From NCBI GenBank assembly GCA_001418405.1, contig LIQL01000105.1, positions 1 through 50,295 of the forward strand: a stretch of DNA of 50,295 nucleotides, read 5' to 3'. Below are positions 17,989 through 25,477 of the stretch, one piece after another (positions within the stretch are counted from its first letter, which is position 1; each line of letters starts with the position of its first letter). A model generated the notes under the pieces. The model was not told where the DNA came from and did no database searches. It saw nothing but the letters and a program-made list of their open reading frames with translations. Source of the stretch: Streptomyces diastatochromogenes. GTDB taxonomy: Bacteria > Actinomycetota > Actinomycetes > Streptomycetales > Streptomycetaceae. The position numbers and the translations under genes were made by a program.

Positions 17989-18815
17989 CCGAAGCAGCCG
18001 CCCTCCCCGGCCAGCCCCGCGGCGGGGTGCTCACGGGGCCGGCCACCGCGCGCGCCCACTGCGTCCTGGCCCCGAACCCGTCCCCGATGACGCTGGACGG
18101 CACCAACACCTGGATCGTCGCCGAGCCCGGCTCCGACCTGGCCGTCGTCATCGACCCCGGACCGCTCGACGAGGACCACCTCCGAGCCGTCATCGCCACC
18201 GCGGAACGGGCCGGGCAGCGGATCGCCCTGACCCTGCTCACCCACGGGCACCCCGACCACGCCGACGGGGCGGCCCGGTTCGCCGAACTGACCGGCACCC
18301 CCGTGAGGGCGTTGGACCCGGCGCTGCGCCTGGGGGACGAGGGGCTCGGCGCGGGCGACGTCATCACCACCGGCGGCCTGGAGCTGCGGGTGGTGCCCAC
18401 CCCGGGGCACACCGCGGACTCGCTCTGCTTCCACCTGCCCGCCGACCGGGCGGTCCTGACGGGCGACACGATCCTCGGGCGCGGCACCACGGTGGTCGCG
18501 CACCCCGACGGACGGCTCGGCGACTACCTCGACTCGCTGCGCCGGCTGCGCTCCCTCGCCGTGGACGACGGGGTCGCCACGGTCCTGCCGGGCCACGGGC
18601 CGGTGCTGAACGACGCCCAGGGGGCGGTGGAGTTCTACCTGGCGCACCGGGCCCACCGGCTGGCCCAGGTGGAGACCGCGGTGGAGGCCGGCCACCGCAC
18701 CCCCGGCGAGGTCGTGGCCAGCGTCTACGCGGACGTCGACCGCTCCCTGTGGCCGGCGGCCGAGCTGTCCGTGCGGGCGCAGTTGGACTACCTGGGCGAG
18801 CACGGGCTGATCTAG
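17985..18815 (+). CDS. Metallo-beta-lactamase-fold hydrolase
   Basis: This 276-residue MBL hydrolase has the metal-binding motif THGHPDH (His87, His89, Asp91, His92), the later PTPGHTADS and LTGDTILGRG segments, and GHGPV. These are the five MBL motifs of the LACTB2/glyoxalase II-like group. A GGAGG sits ahead of ATG 17985. It is coupled by a 4-base overlap to the Nudix gene. The partner arrangement suggests a shared detoxification or repair role, but this is inference. Confidence 0.88.
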   Translation: MTEAAALPGQPRGGVLTGPATARAHCVLAPNPSPMTLDGTNTWIVAEPGSDLAVVIDPGPLDEDHLRAVIATAERAGQRIALTLLTHGHPDHADGAARFAELTGTPVRALDPALRLGDEGLGAGDVITTGGLELRVVPTPGHTADSLCFHLPADRAVLTGDTILGRGTTVVAHPDGRLGDYLDSLRRLRSLAVDDGVATVLPGHGPVLNDAQGAVEFYLAHRAHRLAQVETAVEAGHRTPGEVVASVYADVDRSLWPAAELSVRAQLDYLGEHGLI

Positions 18816-18879
18816 GGCCGAACGGCCCCCGCCCCGGCCCAACGGGCCCGGCGGGCCGTCCAGGGCCGCTACGGGGCCG

Positions 18880-19725
18880 TCAGGGCCCTTGCCGCGGGAG
18901 TGCCTTCGCCCCGTGGACGGCCAGGTACTCGTCGGCCAGCCACGGGGCGAGCCCGGTCAGCAGGTCGTCGAGCAGCTCGGGGTACACGGCCGGGTGCCGG
19001 GCGGCGCGCGCCGCCATGCGCATCCGCTCGGCGTGCGCCGGGTAGTACTGCCCGAACACCTCGGCGGACTCGACGAGGTCGCTGGTCCAGCCGCCCCAGC
19101 GCGGCATGACCAGGGTGAACCCGGTGCGGACGAGCTTGCGCGTCATTCCGCGGGTCAGCCGGGTGCGCTCCTCCTGGGTGGTGGCCGCGGCGGCCCGCTC
19201 GCGCATCCCGGGCAGGTGTCGGTGCAGGTCGCCGTTGGTCTCCCGGGCGAGCAGCGAGGTGGGCCGGTAACGGGGCAGCGCCGCCGTCACGTCCGGCCCG
19301 CCGAGCGGCGTGCACAGACAGGCCACGAACCACGCCATGTCGTACCGCTCCGGCGCGCCGAGCAGCCGGCCCTCGGTGATCAGCAGGATCCCGGCGCCGT
19401 CGATCTGCGGGAAGGCGGCGTCCAGCTCCGCCTCCACGGCCCGGGCCGCGGCCCGGTCGGCCCCCGTGGGTTCGTCGGCTGCGCCCGTACGCAGGACGAG
19501 CAGCGCGTCGAGGTCGGACACCCCGGGGACGGCGGTGCCGCGCGGGATGCTCCCGTAGAGGTAGCTGCTCAGCAGCCGGTCGGGGGGAAAGCGGGTGGCC
19601 AGTCGGGCGGTCAGCCCCGCCACGACGGGCGCGAACGCTGCGGGCACCCGTACCAGGGAACCCTCCCGCACGAAGCAGCCGTCCTGGTCGAGGCCCTTGC
19701 CCCGGGATTCCCCGCCGGTTTTCAT
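18880..19725 (-). CDS. Nucleotidyltransferase-domain protein
   Basis: This 281-residue protein has the polymerase-beta-like nucleotidyltransferase signature YGSIPRGTAVPGVSDLDALLVL: Gly-Ser, then Asp-x-Asp for two metal-binding aspartates. The C-terminal about 120 residues are helical, with RGMTRKLVRTGF. ATG 19725 (MKTGGES) is chosen; longer in-frame starts add implausible basic sequence. Members modify proteins or antibiotics, or act as antitoxin/toxin partners. No partner gene is seen here. Confidence 0.8.
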   Translation of the reverse strand: MKTGGESRGKGLDQDGCFVREGSLVRVPAAFAPVVAGLTARLATRFPPDRLLSSYLYGSIPRGTAVPGVSDLDALLVLRTGAADEPTGADRAAARAVEAELDAAFPQIDGAGILLITEGRLLGAPERYDMAWFVACLCTPLGGPDVTAALPRYRPTSLLARETNGDLHRHLPGMRERAAAATTQEERTRLTRGMTRKLVRTGFTLVMPRWGGWTSDLVESAEVFGQYYPAHAERMRMAARAARHPAVYPELLDDLLTGLAPWLADEYLAVHGAKALPRQGP

Positions 19726-19805
19726 GGCGCCCACTATGGGGCGGCGCGACGGCGGACCGCGAGCCATTTGTCGACGGCCGCCGCGCGGGTACGGCAGCGG
19801 GTACG

Positions 19806-19835
19806 CCAAGGGCCCCGCCGGAGCGGGGCCCTTGG
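19806..19835 (-). terminator. Terminator of crp
   Basis: CCAAGGGCCCCG (19806-19817) pairs perfectly with 19824-19835 around a 6-nt loop, 24 nt past the crp stop. Confidence 0.75.
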
Positions 19836-19858
19836 GGCGTCGCGAGGAACGCGGGACG

Positions 19859-20533
19859 TCAGCGCGAGCGCTTGGCCAGCCGCTCGACGTCCAGCAGGAT
19901 CACGGCGCGCGCCTCCAGGCGCAGCCAGCCGCGGCCGGCGAAGTCCGCGAGCGCCTTGTTGACCGTCTCCCGGGAGGCGCCGACCAGCTGGGCCAGCTCC
20001 TCCTGCGTGAGGTCGTGCACGACGTGGATGCCTTCTTCGGACTGCACGCCGAAGCGGCGCGACAGGTCCAGGAGGGCGCGTGCCACCCGGCCCGGGACGT
20101 CCGAGAAGACCAGGTCGGACATCTGGTCGTTGGTCTTGCGCAGGCGCCGGGCGACCGCGCGCAGCAGGGCGGTGGCCACCTCGGGGCGGGCGTTCAGCCA
20201 GGGCTGGAGGTCGCCGTGGCCCAGGCCGAGCAGCTTGACCTCGGTGAGCGCGGTGGCAGTGGCCGTGCGCGGTCCCGGGTCGAAGAGGGACAGTTCGCCG
20301 ATGAGCTCGCCGGGGCCGAGGACGGCCAGCATGTTCTCGCGGCCGTCGGGGGAGGTGCGGTGCAGCTTCACCTTGCCCTCGGTGACCACGTACAGGCGGT
20401 CGCCCGGGTCCCCTTCGTGGAACAGGGCGTCGCCGCGGGCGAGCGTGACCTCTCCCATCGAGGCGCGAAGCTCGGCCGCCTGCTCGTCGTCGAGCGCCGC
20501 GAAGAGCGGGGCGCGCCGCAGAACGTCGTCCAC
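19859..20533 (-). CDS. crp: Crp/Fnr-family cAMP receptor protein
   Basis: A cyclic-nucleotide-binding beta-roll (GDALFHEGDPGDRLYVVTEGKVKL, then PGELIGELSLFDPGPRTATATA, the phosphate-binding cassette) is followed by a dimer helix and a winged HTH (LTQEELAQLVGASRETVNKAL). Starting at GTG 20533, behind AAGGAGAG, the product is 224 residues, the size I recall for S. coelicolor Crp. In Streptomyces, Crp controls germination, development and antibiotic synthesis. It is divergent from nth, and a near-consensus Crp site lies 64 nt upstream, suggesting autoregulation. Confidence 0.93.
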   Translation of the reverse strand: MDDVLRRAPLFAALDDEQAAELRASMGEVTLARGDALFHEGDPGDRLYVVTEGKVKLHRTSPDGRENMLAVLGPGELIGELSLFDPGPRTATATALTEVKLLGLGHGDLQPWLNARPEVATALLRAVARRLRKTNDQMSDLVFSDVPGRVARALLDLSRRFGVQSEEGIHVVHDLTQEELAQLVGASRETVNKALADFAGRGWLRLEARAVILLDVERLAKRSR

Positions 20534-20596
20534 GAGTTCTCTCCTTGTCGACATGCTCCGGAGGACTGTGGTCCCCATCATGCCGGAATGCAAAAC

Positions 20597-20612
20597 AGTG
20601 CGATCAATCACA
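20597..20612. promoter_or_regulatory. Candidate Crp-binding site upstream of crp
   Basis: AGTGCGATCAATCACA matches the classical TGTGA-N6-TCACA in 8 of 10 defined positions and the Streptomyces GTG-N6-GNCAC form except for one base. It sits in the crp/nth divergent region (20534-20914), which otherwise holds no gene. Assignment is by motif only. Confidence 0.45.
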
Positions 20613-20914
20613 AGTTTGCCGGACCCGTGGCCCGAGCCATACGGCAGGGGGCCGATTGGGGTCACGAATCCCGGTGATCGAGTCGGATGTCAGTGGGTGG
20701 CCTTAGTCTGGCCGAGTGTCCAATACGCCGGTGAGAGCAGAGGACTGGGGGCCGACAGAGTGAGCGCAGGGCGCGATTCCGCTGTGGGCGAACAGCTGCC
20801 CGCAGGCGCCTCGAAGTCCGACAAAAGTAACAAATCGTCCCCCAGGGTGACGGCCGGGAGGAAGCCGATGGCGCCCGCAACCGGCGCGTCGCGTCCCGGT
20901 GCGAAGGAGGCGGC

Positions 20915-21616
20915 GTGAACGAGACCCCCGCGAAGCCGGCTGCGAAGAAGACCACGGCCAAGAAGACCGCAACGAAGAGGGCCGCGCCGACGACGACCAC
21001 CGCGGCGAAGAAGACCACCACCGCGAAGCGGGCACCGGCGGCCCAGAAGGCGGCCACCAAGCGCGCGGCGGCCACCAAGCGCGCGGCGGCCACCAAGACC
21101 GCGGCGGCCACCAAGACCGCGGCGCCCGTCCAGAAGGCGGCCCCGGCCCGCAAGCCCGAGTCCCGGGTCGCCATGGTGCGTCGGGCCCGCCGGATCAACC
21201 GCGAGCTGGCCGAGCTGTACCCGTACGCCCACCCGGAGCTGGACTTCACCAACCCCTTCGAGCTGCTGGTCGCCACGGTCCTCTCCGCGCAGACCACCGA
21301 CCTGCGGGTCAACCAGACCACCCCCCGGCTCTTCGCGGCCTGCCCCACGCCCGAGGACATGGCCGCGATCCCGCCGGAGCAGCTGGAGGAGCTGATCCGC
21401 CCCACCGGTTTCTTCCGGGCCAAGGCGAAGTCCCTGATCGGCCTGTCCACCGCCCTGCGCGACCGCTTCGGCGGCGAGGTGCCCGGCCGCCTGGAGGACC
21501 TCGTCACGCTCCCCGGCGTCGGCCGCAAGACGGCCAACGTCGTGCTCGGCAACGCCTTCGGGTTTCACCGTTCGGGACTACGGTCCGAACATGCCTCTGA
21601 CCTGTGCGTTCTCTAG
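20915..21616 (+). pseudogene. nth: Endonuclease III, N-terminal part, cut by prophage
   Basis: Residues about 1-80 are a Lys/Ala/Thr-rich, histone-H1-like extension. The rest is the endonuclease III fold up to the helix-hairpin-helix [18 protein letters not shown], including the catalytic Lys. From about 21560 the nth reading ends and 18 foreign residues follow to a stop at 21616. The catalytic Asp (in the normal VDTHFGR block) and the four iron-sulfur cysteines are missing, so base-excision repair activity should be lost unless the other half is expressed and complements it, which is unlikely. GTG 20915 lies behind AAGGAGG. Integration of the prophage is the cause. Confidence 0.88.
21050..21121. 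repeat. Four tandem 18-bp units in nth
   Basis: Units of GCGGCCACCAAGCGCGCG (twice) and GCGGCCACCAAGACCGCG (twice) encode four copies of a six-residue Ala-Thr-Lys-rich unit in the basic N-terminal extension of Nth. It is a potential variable-number repeat. Confidence 0.9.
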
Positions 21617-21645
21617 GGATCGCATAGATCAGCAGCACAGATAGG
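21552..21645. other. Left prophage attachment junction (attL)
   Basis: The nth coding match stops in or just after AACGCCTTCGGG (21551-21562), and the serine integrase begins at 21717, so the recombination junction lies here. GTTCGG (21570-21575) and CCGAAC (21585-21590) form an inverted repeat that could be an integrase-binding arm. The exact core dinucleotide cannot be fixed without attR. Confidence 0.7.
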
Positions 21646-21670
21646 CAATCGGCTCCCTAGTCCCCAGGTG
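21644..21670 (+). promoter_or_regulatory. 27-nt phage element, copy A (upstream of int)
   Basis: GGCAATC, then GGCTCCCTAG, then TCCCCAGGTG. It ends 46 nt before the int start. It is one of eight copies sharing GGCAAT at the 5' end, C-Y-A-G at positions 14-17 and GGTG or AGTG at the 3' end. Candidate phage-specific promoter or operator. Confidence 0.7.
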
Positions 21671-21716
21671 CAAAGCCCCAACGGGCCACGGCACCTACGA
21701 GACAGGGAGACCACCG

Positions 21717-23537
21717 ATGGTCCCGGCAACCTTCGCGCCCACCCGCCCGGCCGGCTTCGACGCTCACGACCTTCCCCAGATCGTGGCGATTGCCGCTAGC
21801 TACGTCCGGCAGTCGTCCGCGAAGGCGGACAAGACCGAAGCCTCACCGATGGTCCAGCGGGAGGCGAACGAGGCTGAGAGCGACAAGCGCGAAGCTCAGT
21901 TCCTCCGCCACTTCGAGGACATCGGCATTTCCGGCTGGAACCCGGACGCCTACCGTGAGGGCTTCGAAGCCATGCTCACGGCGGCTCGTAACCGTCTCTT
22001 CAACATGCTCGTGGTCTACGACGTGAGCCGGTTCTCCCGCCAGGAGGTGGCCGACGCTATCCCGATCGTGACCGAACTCCACCGGCTGGGAATCACGATC
22101 GTCAGCGTGATGGACGGGGTCTTTGCCCCACGCGACACGATGGCGCTGATCTACCTGATCATGCGGCTTGACGCCGTTCACCAGGAGTCGCAGAAGAAGA
22201 GTCAGAAGGTCCGGGACGTGAAGGCGGCCCAGCGCGCTCACGGGAGTTGGCTGGGCGGTCAGACCACGTACGGCTTCGAGTCGGAGAAGTACCTCAGCCC
22301 TGACAGCAAGTACCCGCTTTACCGGCTCGTCCACGTTCCGAAGGAAGCCGCGAACCTGCGCCGCATCTGGGCGACGATCAAGAAGCACATGCACATTCCG
22401 ATTCAGCCCCGCAAGGCTCACCCCGGCTCTCTCTCCGGCATCTGCACCGACATGAACAAGAGGGGCGTCCCAACGAAGGGCCAGAACATCGGCAAGGAGC
22501 GCACCACGTCTCAGTGGTCGGTCCGCACGCTCAAGGGCATCCTCATAAACCCGGTGATCGCCGGAATGAGCGCGGAGCCCGTCTACCGGGTCAAGGAGGA
22601 CGGAACCCAGACCCGGACGGTTGAGGGGTACCGCATCCACCGGGACGAAGAGGGGCGGCCGGTGATGATCTGCAAGCCGATCATCCCGCCGGCTGAGTGG
22701 TACCAACTTCAGGACTGGCTCAACGGGCGTGGTCCGGGTGAGGGCTTGGCCCGTGGGGAATCGCTTCTGTCGGGACTCCGTGACGCGGAGAAGAAGCCCG
22801 TCTCTGTCTGTGAGTGCAACCGGCCGCTCAAGGGACTCAACAGCGGGCCCAAGCCGGTCTACAAGTGCACCCGGGCCACCCAGGCGGTCCCGGCGGAAGG
22901 GGAGCACGAGACCGGCAACAGCGCCATGCAGTCGCACATTGACGACTTCGTGGCCCGCAAGGTGTTCGCGCTGATCCAGGACGCGACGCGGAGCGACCCT
23001 CAGCCGGAAACCGTTCTCGCGGTCCGGGCGGCAACCATGGTGTTCTCTCAGGCCAAGGAGGACCCGAAGACCGCCGCTGAGCGACACGAGCTGAAGGCGG
23101 AGCGCGACGACGCCCAGCGGGCCATTGACGAGCTGTACGACGCGCTAGACGCGGGACTGTACGAGGGGCCCGTTGGCCGGGAGAGGTTCCTCAAGCGCAA
23201 GGTCAACATTGAGGGCCGCCTTGAGCGGGTGAAGACCCGGTTGGAGAGCCTGAGCGCCCCTGAGACGGTGGAGCTTCCCCTTGAGGCGTGGCTCCACAAC
23301 GACGGGGATTCGACGGACCCCCTGGGCGAAGGCTCGTGGTGGGCGTCGGTCGGGCTGGACGAGCGCCGGAAGCTCATAGCGATGTTCGTGCACCGCGTCA
23401 CGATCAAGAAGGCAGCCACGGCCCACGCGGGACGTGTGCGGGGCGGATACAAGATCGACAACCGCGTTGCCGTGGAGTTCGTGCGGCCGGTCAAGGCGGA
23501 GGCTCCGGAGCCGGACGCCTTCGAGCTGAGCGCGTAG
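21717..23537 (+). CDS. int: Large serine integrase, phiC31 type
   Basis: This 606-residue site-specific recombinase inserts and excises the prophage through a serine-DNA intermediate. The N-terminal resolvase domain holds SYVRQSSAK with catalytic Ser33, NMLVVYDVSRFSRQEV and IMRLDAVHQES. It is colinear with phiC31 Int as I remember it (605-613 aa). A recombinase domain (TYGF..., IAGMSAEPVYRVKEDGTQTRTVEGYRI, PAEWYQLQDWLNGRG) follows, then a zinc-ribbon region and a coiled-coil near 460-530. The ribbon shows CEC and YKC but lacks the expected fourth Cys. ATG 21717 follows CAGGGAGACC. It lies beside attL and is followed by a strong terminator. Confidence 0.95.
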   Translation: MVPATFAPTRPAGFDAHDLPQIVAIAASYVRQSSAKADKTEASPMVQREANEAESDKREAQFLRHFEDIGISGWNPDAYREGFEAMLTAARNRLFNMLVVYDVSRFSRQEVADAIPIVTELHRLGITIVSVMDGVFAPRDTMALIYLIMRLDAVHQESQKKSQKVRDVKAAQRAHGSWLGGQTTYGFESEKYLSPDSKYPLYRLVHVPKEAANLRRIWATIKKHMHIPIQPRKAHPGSLSGICTDMNKRGVPTKGQNIGKERTTSQWSVRTLKGILINPVIAGMSAEPVYRVKEDGTQTRTVEGYRIHRDEEGRPVMICKPIIPPAEWYQLQDWLNGRGPGEGLARGESLLSGLRDAEKKPVSVCECNRPLKGLNSGPKPVYKCTRATQAVPAEGEHETGNSAMQSHIDDFVARKVFALIQDATRSDPQPETVLAVRAATMVFSQAKEDPKTAAERHELKAERDDAQRAIDELYDALDAGLYEGPVGRERFLKRKVNIEGRLERVKTRLESLSAPETVELPLEAWLHNDGDSTDPLGEGSWWASVGLDERRKLIAMFVHRVTIKKAATAHAGRVRGGYKIDNRVAVEFVRPVKAEAPEPDAFELSA

Positions 23538-23545
23538 CCAGGGTG

Positions 23546-23571
23546 GGGGTCGGGCCTTCGGGTCCGGCCCC
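23546..23571 (+). terminator. Terminator of int, UUCG tetraloop
   Basis: An 11-bp stem (23546-23556 with 23561-23571, two G-U pairs) is closed by the loop TTCG and followed by TTCTTCG, 8 nt after the int stop. Confidence 0.85.
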
Positions 23572-23669
23572 TTCTTCGTGGGCCCTATTTGGCATGTACA
23601 TGTCTTAGGTGTGATGTCGGCGGTGGGGCGGGGCGCAGATTGCCCCGATAAGTCCGCTACAGAGAGTCA

Positions 23670-23697
23670 GGCAATCGGACACCTAGTGATCACCAGT
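23670..23697 (+). promoter_or_regulatory. 27-nt phage element, copy B (diverged)
   Basis: GGCAATC, GGACACCTAG, then TGATCACCAGTG: the first 17 bases fit the family, the 3' part carries about two extra bases. It runs directly into the first iteron array. No gene starts immediately downstream. Confidence 0.55.
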
Positions 23698-23802
23698 GAC
23701 GAAGTGCTGAAGTGACGAAGAGATCCAATCCAGACTACGAAGCTCAAATATCTCTTCTGTGGGAGCAACCCCGGCCCGCCCGGCACTCCGTCACTTCGTC
23801 AC
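23696..23802. repeat. Head-to-head 8-bp iteron arrays, locus 1
   Basis: Forward units GTGACGAA, GTGCTGAA, GTGACGAA occupy 23696-23719. On the opposite strand GTGACGAA, GTGACGGA, GTGCCG run from 23802 back to 23781. The 61-bp centre is relatively AT-rich (contains CTCAAATATCTCTTCTG). The same architecture occurs at 44051-44154. Likely a cooperative DNA-binding site. The whole stretch 23572-24261 has no protein gene. Confidence 0.75.
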
Positions 23803-23853
23803 CGGGGCCCGCCACGAGCCCCCGCCCGACCGGCCAACTCCGGCCCGTGATCA

Positions 23854-23880
23854 GGCAATCCACTCACTAGATACAGGGTG
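23854..23880 (+). promoter_or_regulatory. 27-nt phage element, copy C
   Basis: GGCAATC, CACTCACTAG, ATACAGGGTG, with exact family spacing. It lies 51 nt past the inverted iterons and upstream of the tRNA-like element and the HNH gene. Confidence 0.6.
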
Positions 23881-24002
23881 AGGGCGGGATACCGCGCACC
23901 CTTCCGGCTACGTGCCATACGGCGGACTGAGACCCCCCTCACCTTGTGCCCGTGCGGCTCCCCGGTGTGGTTCTCCACCTGGGTTCTGAGCCCCGGGCCG
24001 TG

Positions 24003-24102
24003 ACCCGCCTGACCCAATTGGTAGAGGTGCGCCGTACCGGCCCCAGGGATGGGAGATCCGGAGCAACCGGCAGAGTTCCCGGTTCGATCCCGGGGGCGGG
24101 TC
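24003..24102 (+). tRNA. tRNA-like element, anticodon not resolvable
   Basis: ACCCGCC (24003-24009) pairs perfectly with GGCGGGT (24095-24101). A T-arm with stem CCCGG/CCGGG around TTCGATC (24078-24094) and a box A-like TGACCCAATTGGTAGAGG (24010-24027) are present. The D-stem has two mismatches. Between D- and T-arms there are about 48 nt instead of about 23, and no 5-bp stem with a 7-nt loop can be drawn. A GCCG/CGGC stem with inner CCGG/CCGG pairing is possible. It is either a degenerate tRNA, a tRNA with an inserted segment, or a tRNA mimic. Confidence 0.45.
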
Positions 24103-24214
24103 CTGACCCATGCCGTTCATGGGGGCGCCTGAGCCGCCCACTAGTAACCCGCCCTTCGGGGTGGCCGAACGGGGTTGAAGCACGCCCAGGCGGAGCGGCA
24201 TGGGTCCACATCGT

Positions 24215-24238
24215 CAAGCGACTCACGTGAGTCGGTAG
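24215..24238. repeat. 24-bp palindromic phage repeat, copy 1
   Basis: The perfect 16-bp core CGACTCACGTGAGTCG lies at 24219-24234, with CAAG on the left. It is upstream of the HNH gene. One of six intergenic copies. Confidence 0.75.
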
Positions 24239-24282
24239 GGGGTCCTCCCGGTAGGGGGGCCATGCGCGTACCGGGGGGTGCC

Positions 24283-24636
24283 ATGCGCACGCGTTGTCTG
24301 GACTGTCGGGCGTATGCCACCCATGCGGGCCGGTGTGCTGAGCACCACCGCGCCTACGAGTCGGGCCGCTCCGTTCAGTCCCACCGCAAGCGCCGTGAGG
24401 CCATCGCGCGGGGCAACGCTGCGGCGGCTCGTCTGCGTCGTGCGCTGAAGCGTGCGGGCCGTGGCTCGTGCGTGCGCTGCGGTCTGTCCTTCCTGGCTTC
24501 GGCCATGGACGTGGACCACATCGTTCCCCTGTCGCGTGGTGGTGAGGACGTGGACACCAACGTCCAGCTCCTTTGCCGCACGTGCCACAAGGCGAAGACC
24601 CGCGTGGACATGGGCTACTCGTCTCCGCCCTTCTGA
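24283..24636 (+). CDS. HNH endonuclease
   Basis: This is a 117-residue HNH protein. The ββα-metal motif is DVDHIVPLSRGGEDVDTNVQLLCRTCHKAKT: D-H, N and H, framed by zinc cysteines CVRC and CRTC. A second Cys cluster CLDC...C lies at the N-terminus. The start is ATG 24283 (MRTRCLDC); ATG 24262 is seven codons longer and equally near a G-rich ribosome-binding site. HNH genes beside terminases are known in HK97-type phages to stimulate terminase cleavage at cos, and the position here fits. Confidence 0.88.
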   Translation: MRTRCLDCRAYATHAGRCAEHHRAYESGRSVQSHRKRREAIARGNAAAARLRRALKRAGRGSCVRCGLSFLASAMDVDHIVPLSRGGEDVDTNVQLLCRTCHKAKTRVDMGYSSPPF

Positions 24637-25018
24637 GGGAGGGGGAGAGCGGCCCGGAAGTTCCCGCGCGTGCCCGCCGGCGATCCCGGCCCCAGCTCGG
24701 ATTACGCGCCCTAGGTGCGGCTCCGTTTTTGGCGGCCCGCCCCGGCGCTGACCTGGGTGGACGCTCCGGGAGGGCTTCGAGAACGAGCCCGTTAAGCCCC
24801 CGGTAAGCCCCCTGAACATGCCTGTTCCGCCCGTGCACCCCGCGCCCCGCACCACCCGGAGCGGACTGAGGGAGTCGTGAGGCGGGACGCCGGAGGACGC
24901 GCCGCCTGGCGGTGGTCGTGCTCACGAGCTTGGCGCCGGTGGCGCTGCCCCTCCGGCATCCGTCCCTGAGCACCGCACCCGCTGAGGGAGTCCAACTCCC
25001 CGCTGAGGTAGGTGTCCG
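24637..25018. other. Gene-free gap before terminase; candidate cos region
   Basis: No frame looks coding. An 11-bp direct repeat CTGAGGGAGTC occurs at 24866-24876 and 24982-24992, and TTAAGCCCCCGGTAAGCCCCC is at 24792-24812. Phages with an HNH-TerS order usually carry the packaging site here. The nick position cannot be seen. Confidence 0.4.
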
Positions 25019-25462
25019 ATGTCCCGCGCGAAGTCTCCGGCCCAGCGAACGGGCAACCCGAACGGCGCCGCCTCCCCGGAGGCTGCCCCGGTGGTCTACG
25101 AGGGCCGTGCCCCGCGCGTGCCGGGCCACCTGAAGGCGTCGGGCCGGGAAGTGTGGCGGGCGGTCTGGCAGGCGGGTGGCGGGGCGTATAGCCCGGAGAC
25201 GGACCGCAACGTGATCCTGCGGTACGCGGAGCTTCACGACCGGCGGGCCGAACTCCTGGCGCTCATCGACGCTGAGGGCCTGTCCGTCGTGGGGTCCACG
25301 GGGCAGCCGGCCATTCACCCGGCCATGCGGTACGTGGAGACCACGGAGCGCGAACTACGCGCCATCGAAACAGCCATTGGCTTCAGCCCGGAAGCGCGGA
25401 TGCGCCTGGGCATCGTCGCGGCGGAGGCCCGCCGGGTGGCGGCAAGTCCCGCCGACTTCTGA
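25019..25462 (+). CDS. terS: Terminase small subunit, P27 family
   Basis: This 147-residue protein recognises phage DNA for packaging. The pattern YEGRAPRVPGHLKASGREVWRAVW, then YSPETDRNVILRYAELHDRRAELLALID and HPAMRYVETTERELRAIETAIGFSPEARMRLG, is typical of P27-type small terminases. The N-terminus (MSRAKSPAQRTGNPNG) is basic and flexible. It lies 15 bp before terL. Confidence 0.88.
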   Translation: MSRAKSPAQRTGNPNGAASPEAAPVVYEGRAPRVPGHLKASGREVWRAVWQAGGGAYSPETDRNVILRYAELHDRRAELLALIDAEGLSVVGSTGQPAIHPAMRYVETTERELRAIETAIGFSPEARMRLGIVAAEARRVAASPADF

Positions 25463-25477
25463 CCCGGGGGGTGTCGC

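Noticed and set aside
23633..23644. GATTGCC (reverse GGCAATC) as a ninth, opposite-strand copy of the 27-nt element
   Set aside because: Only the first seven bases and a C-rich stretch match on the minus strand; the C-Y-A-G and GGTG parts are missing.
23939..25318. Long minus-strand open frame over the HNH-terS region (possible repressor)
   Set aside because: Composition is Arg/Pro/Gly-rich shadow of GC-rich DNA, no HTH is seen, no ribosome-binding site, and it overlaps convincing plus-strand genes.
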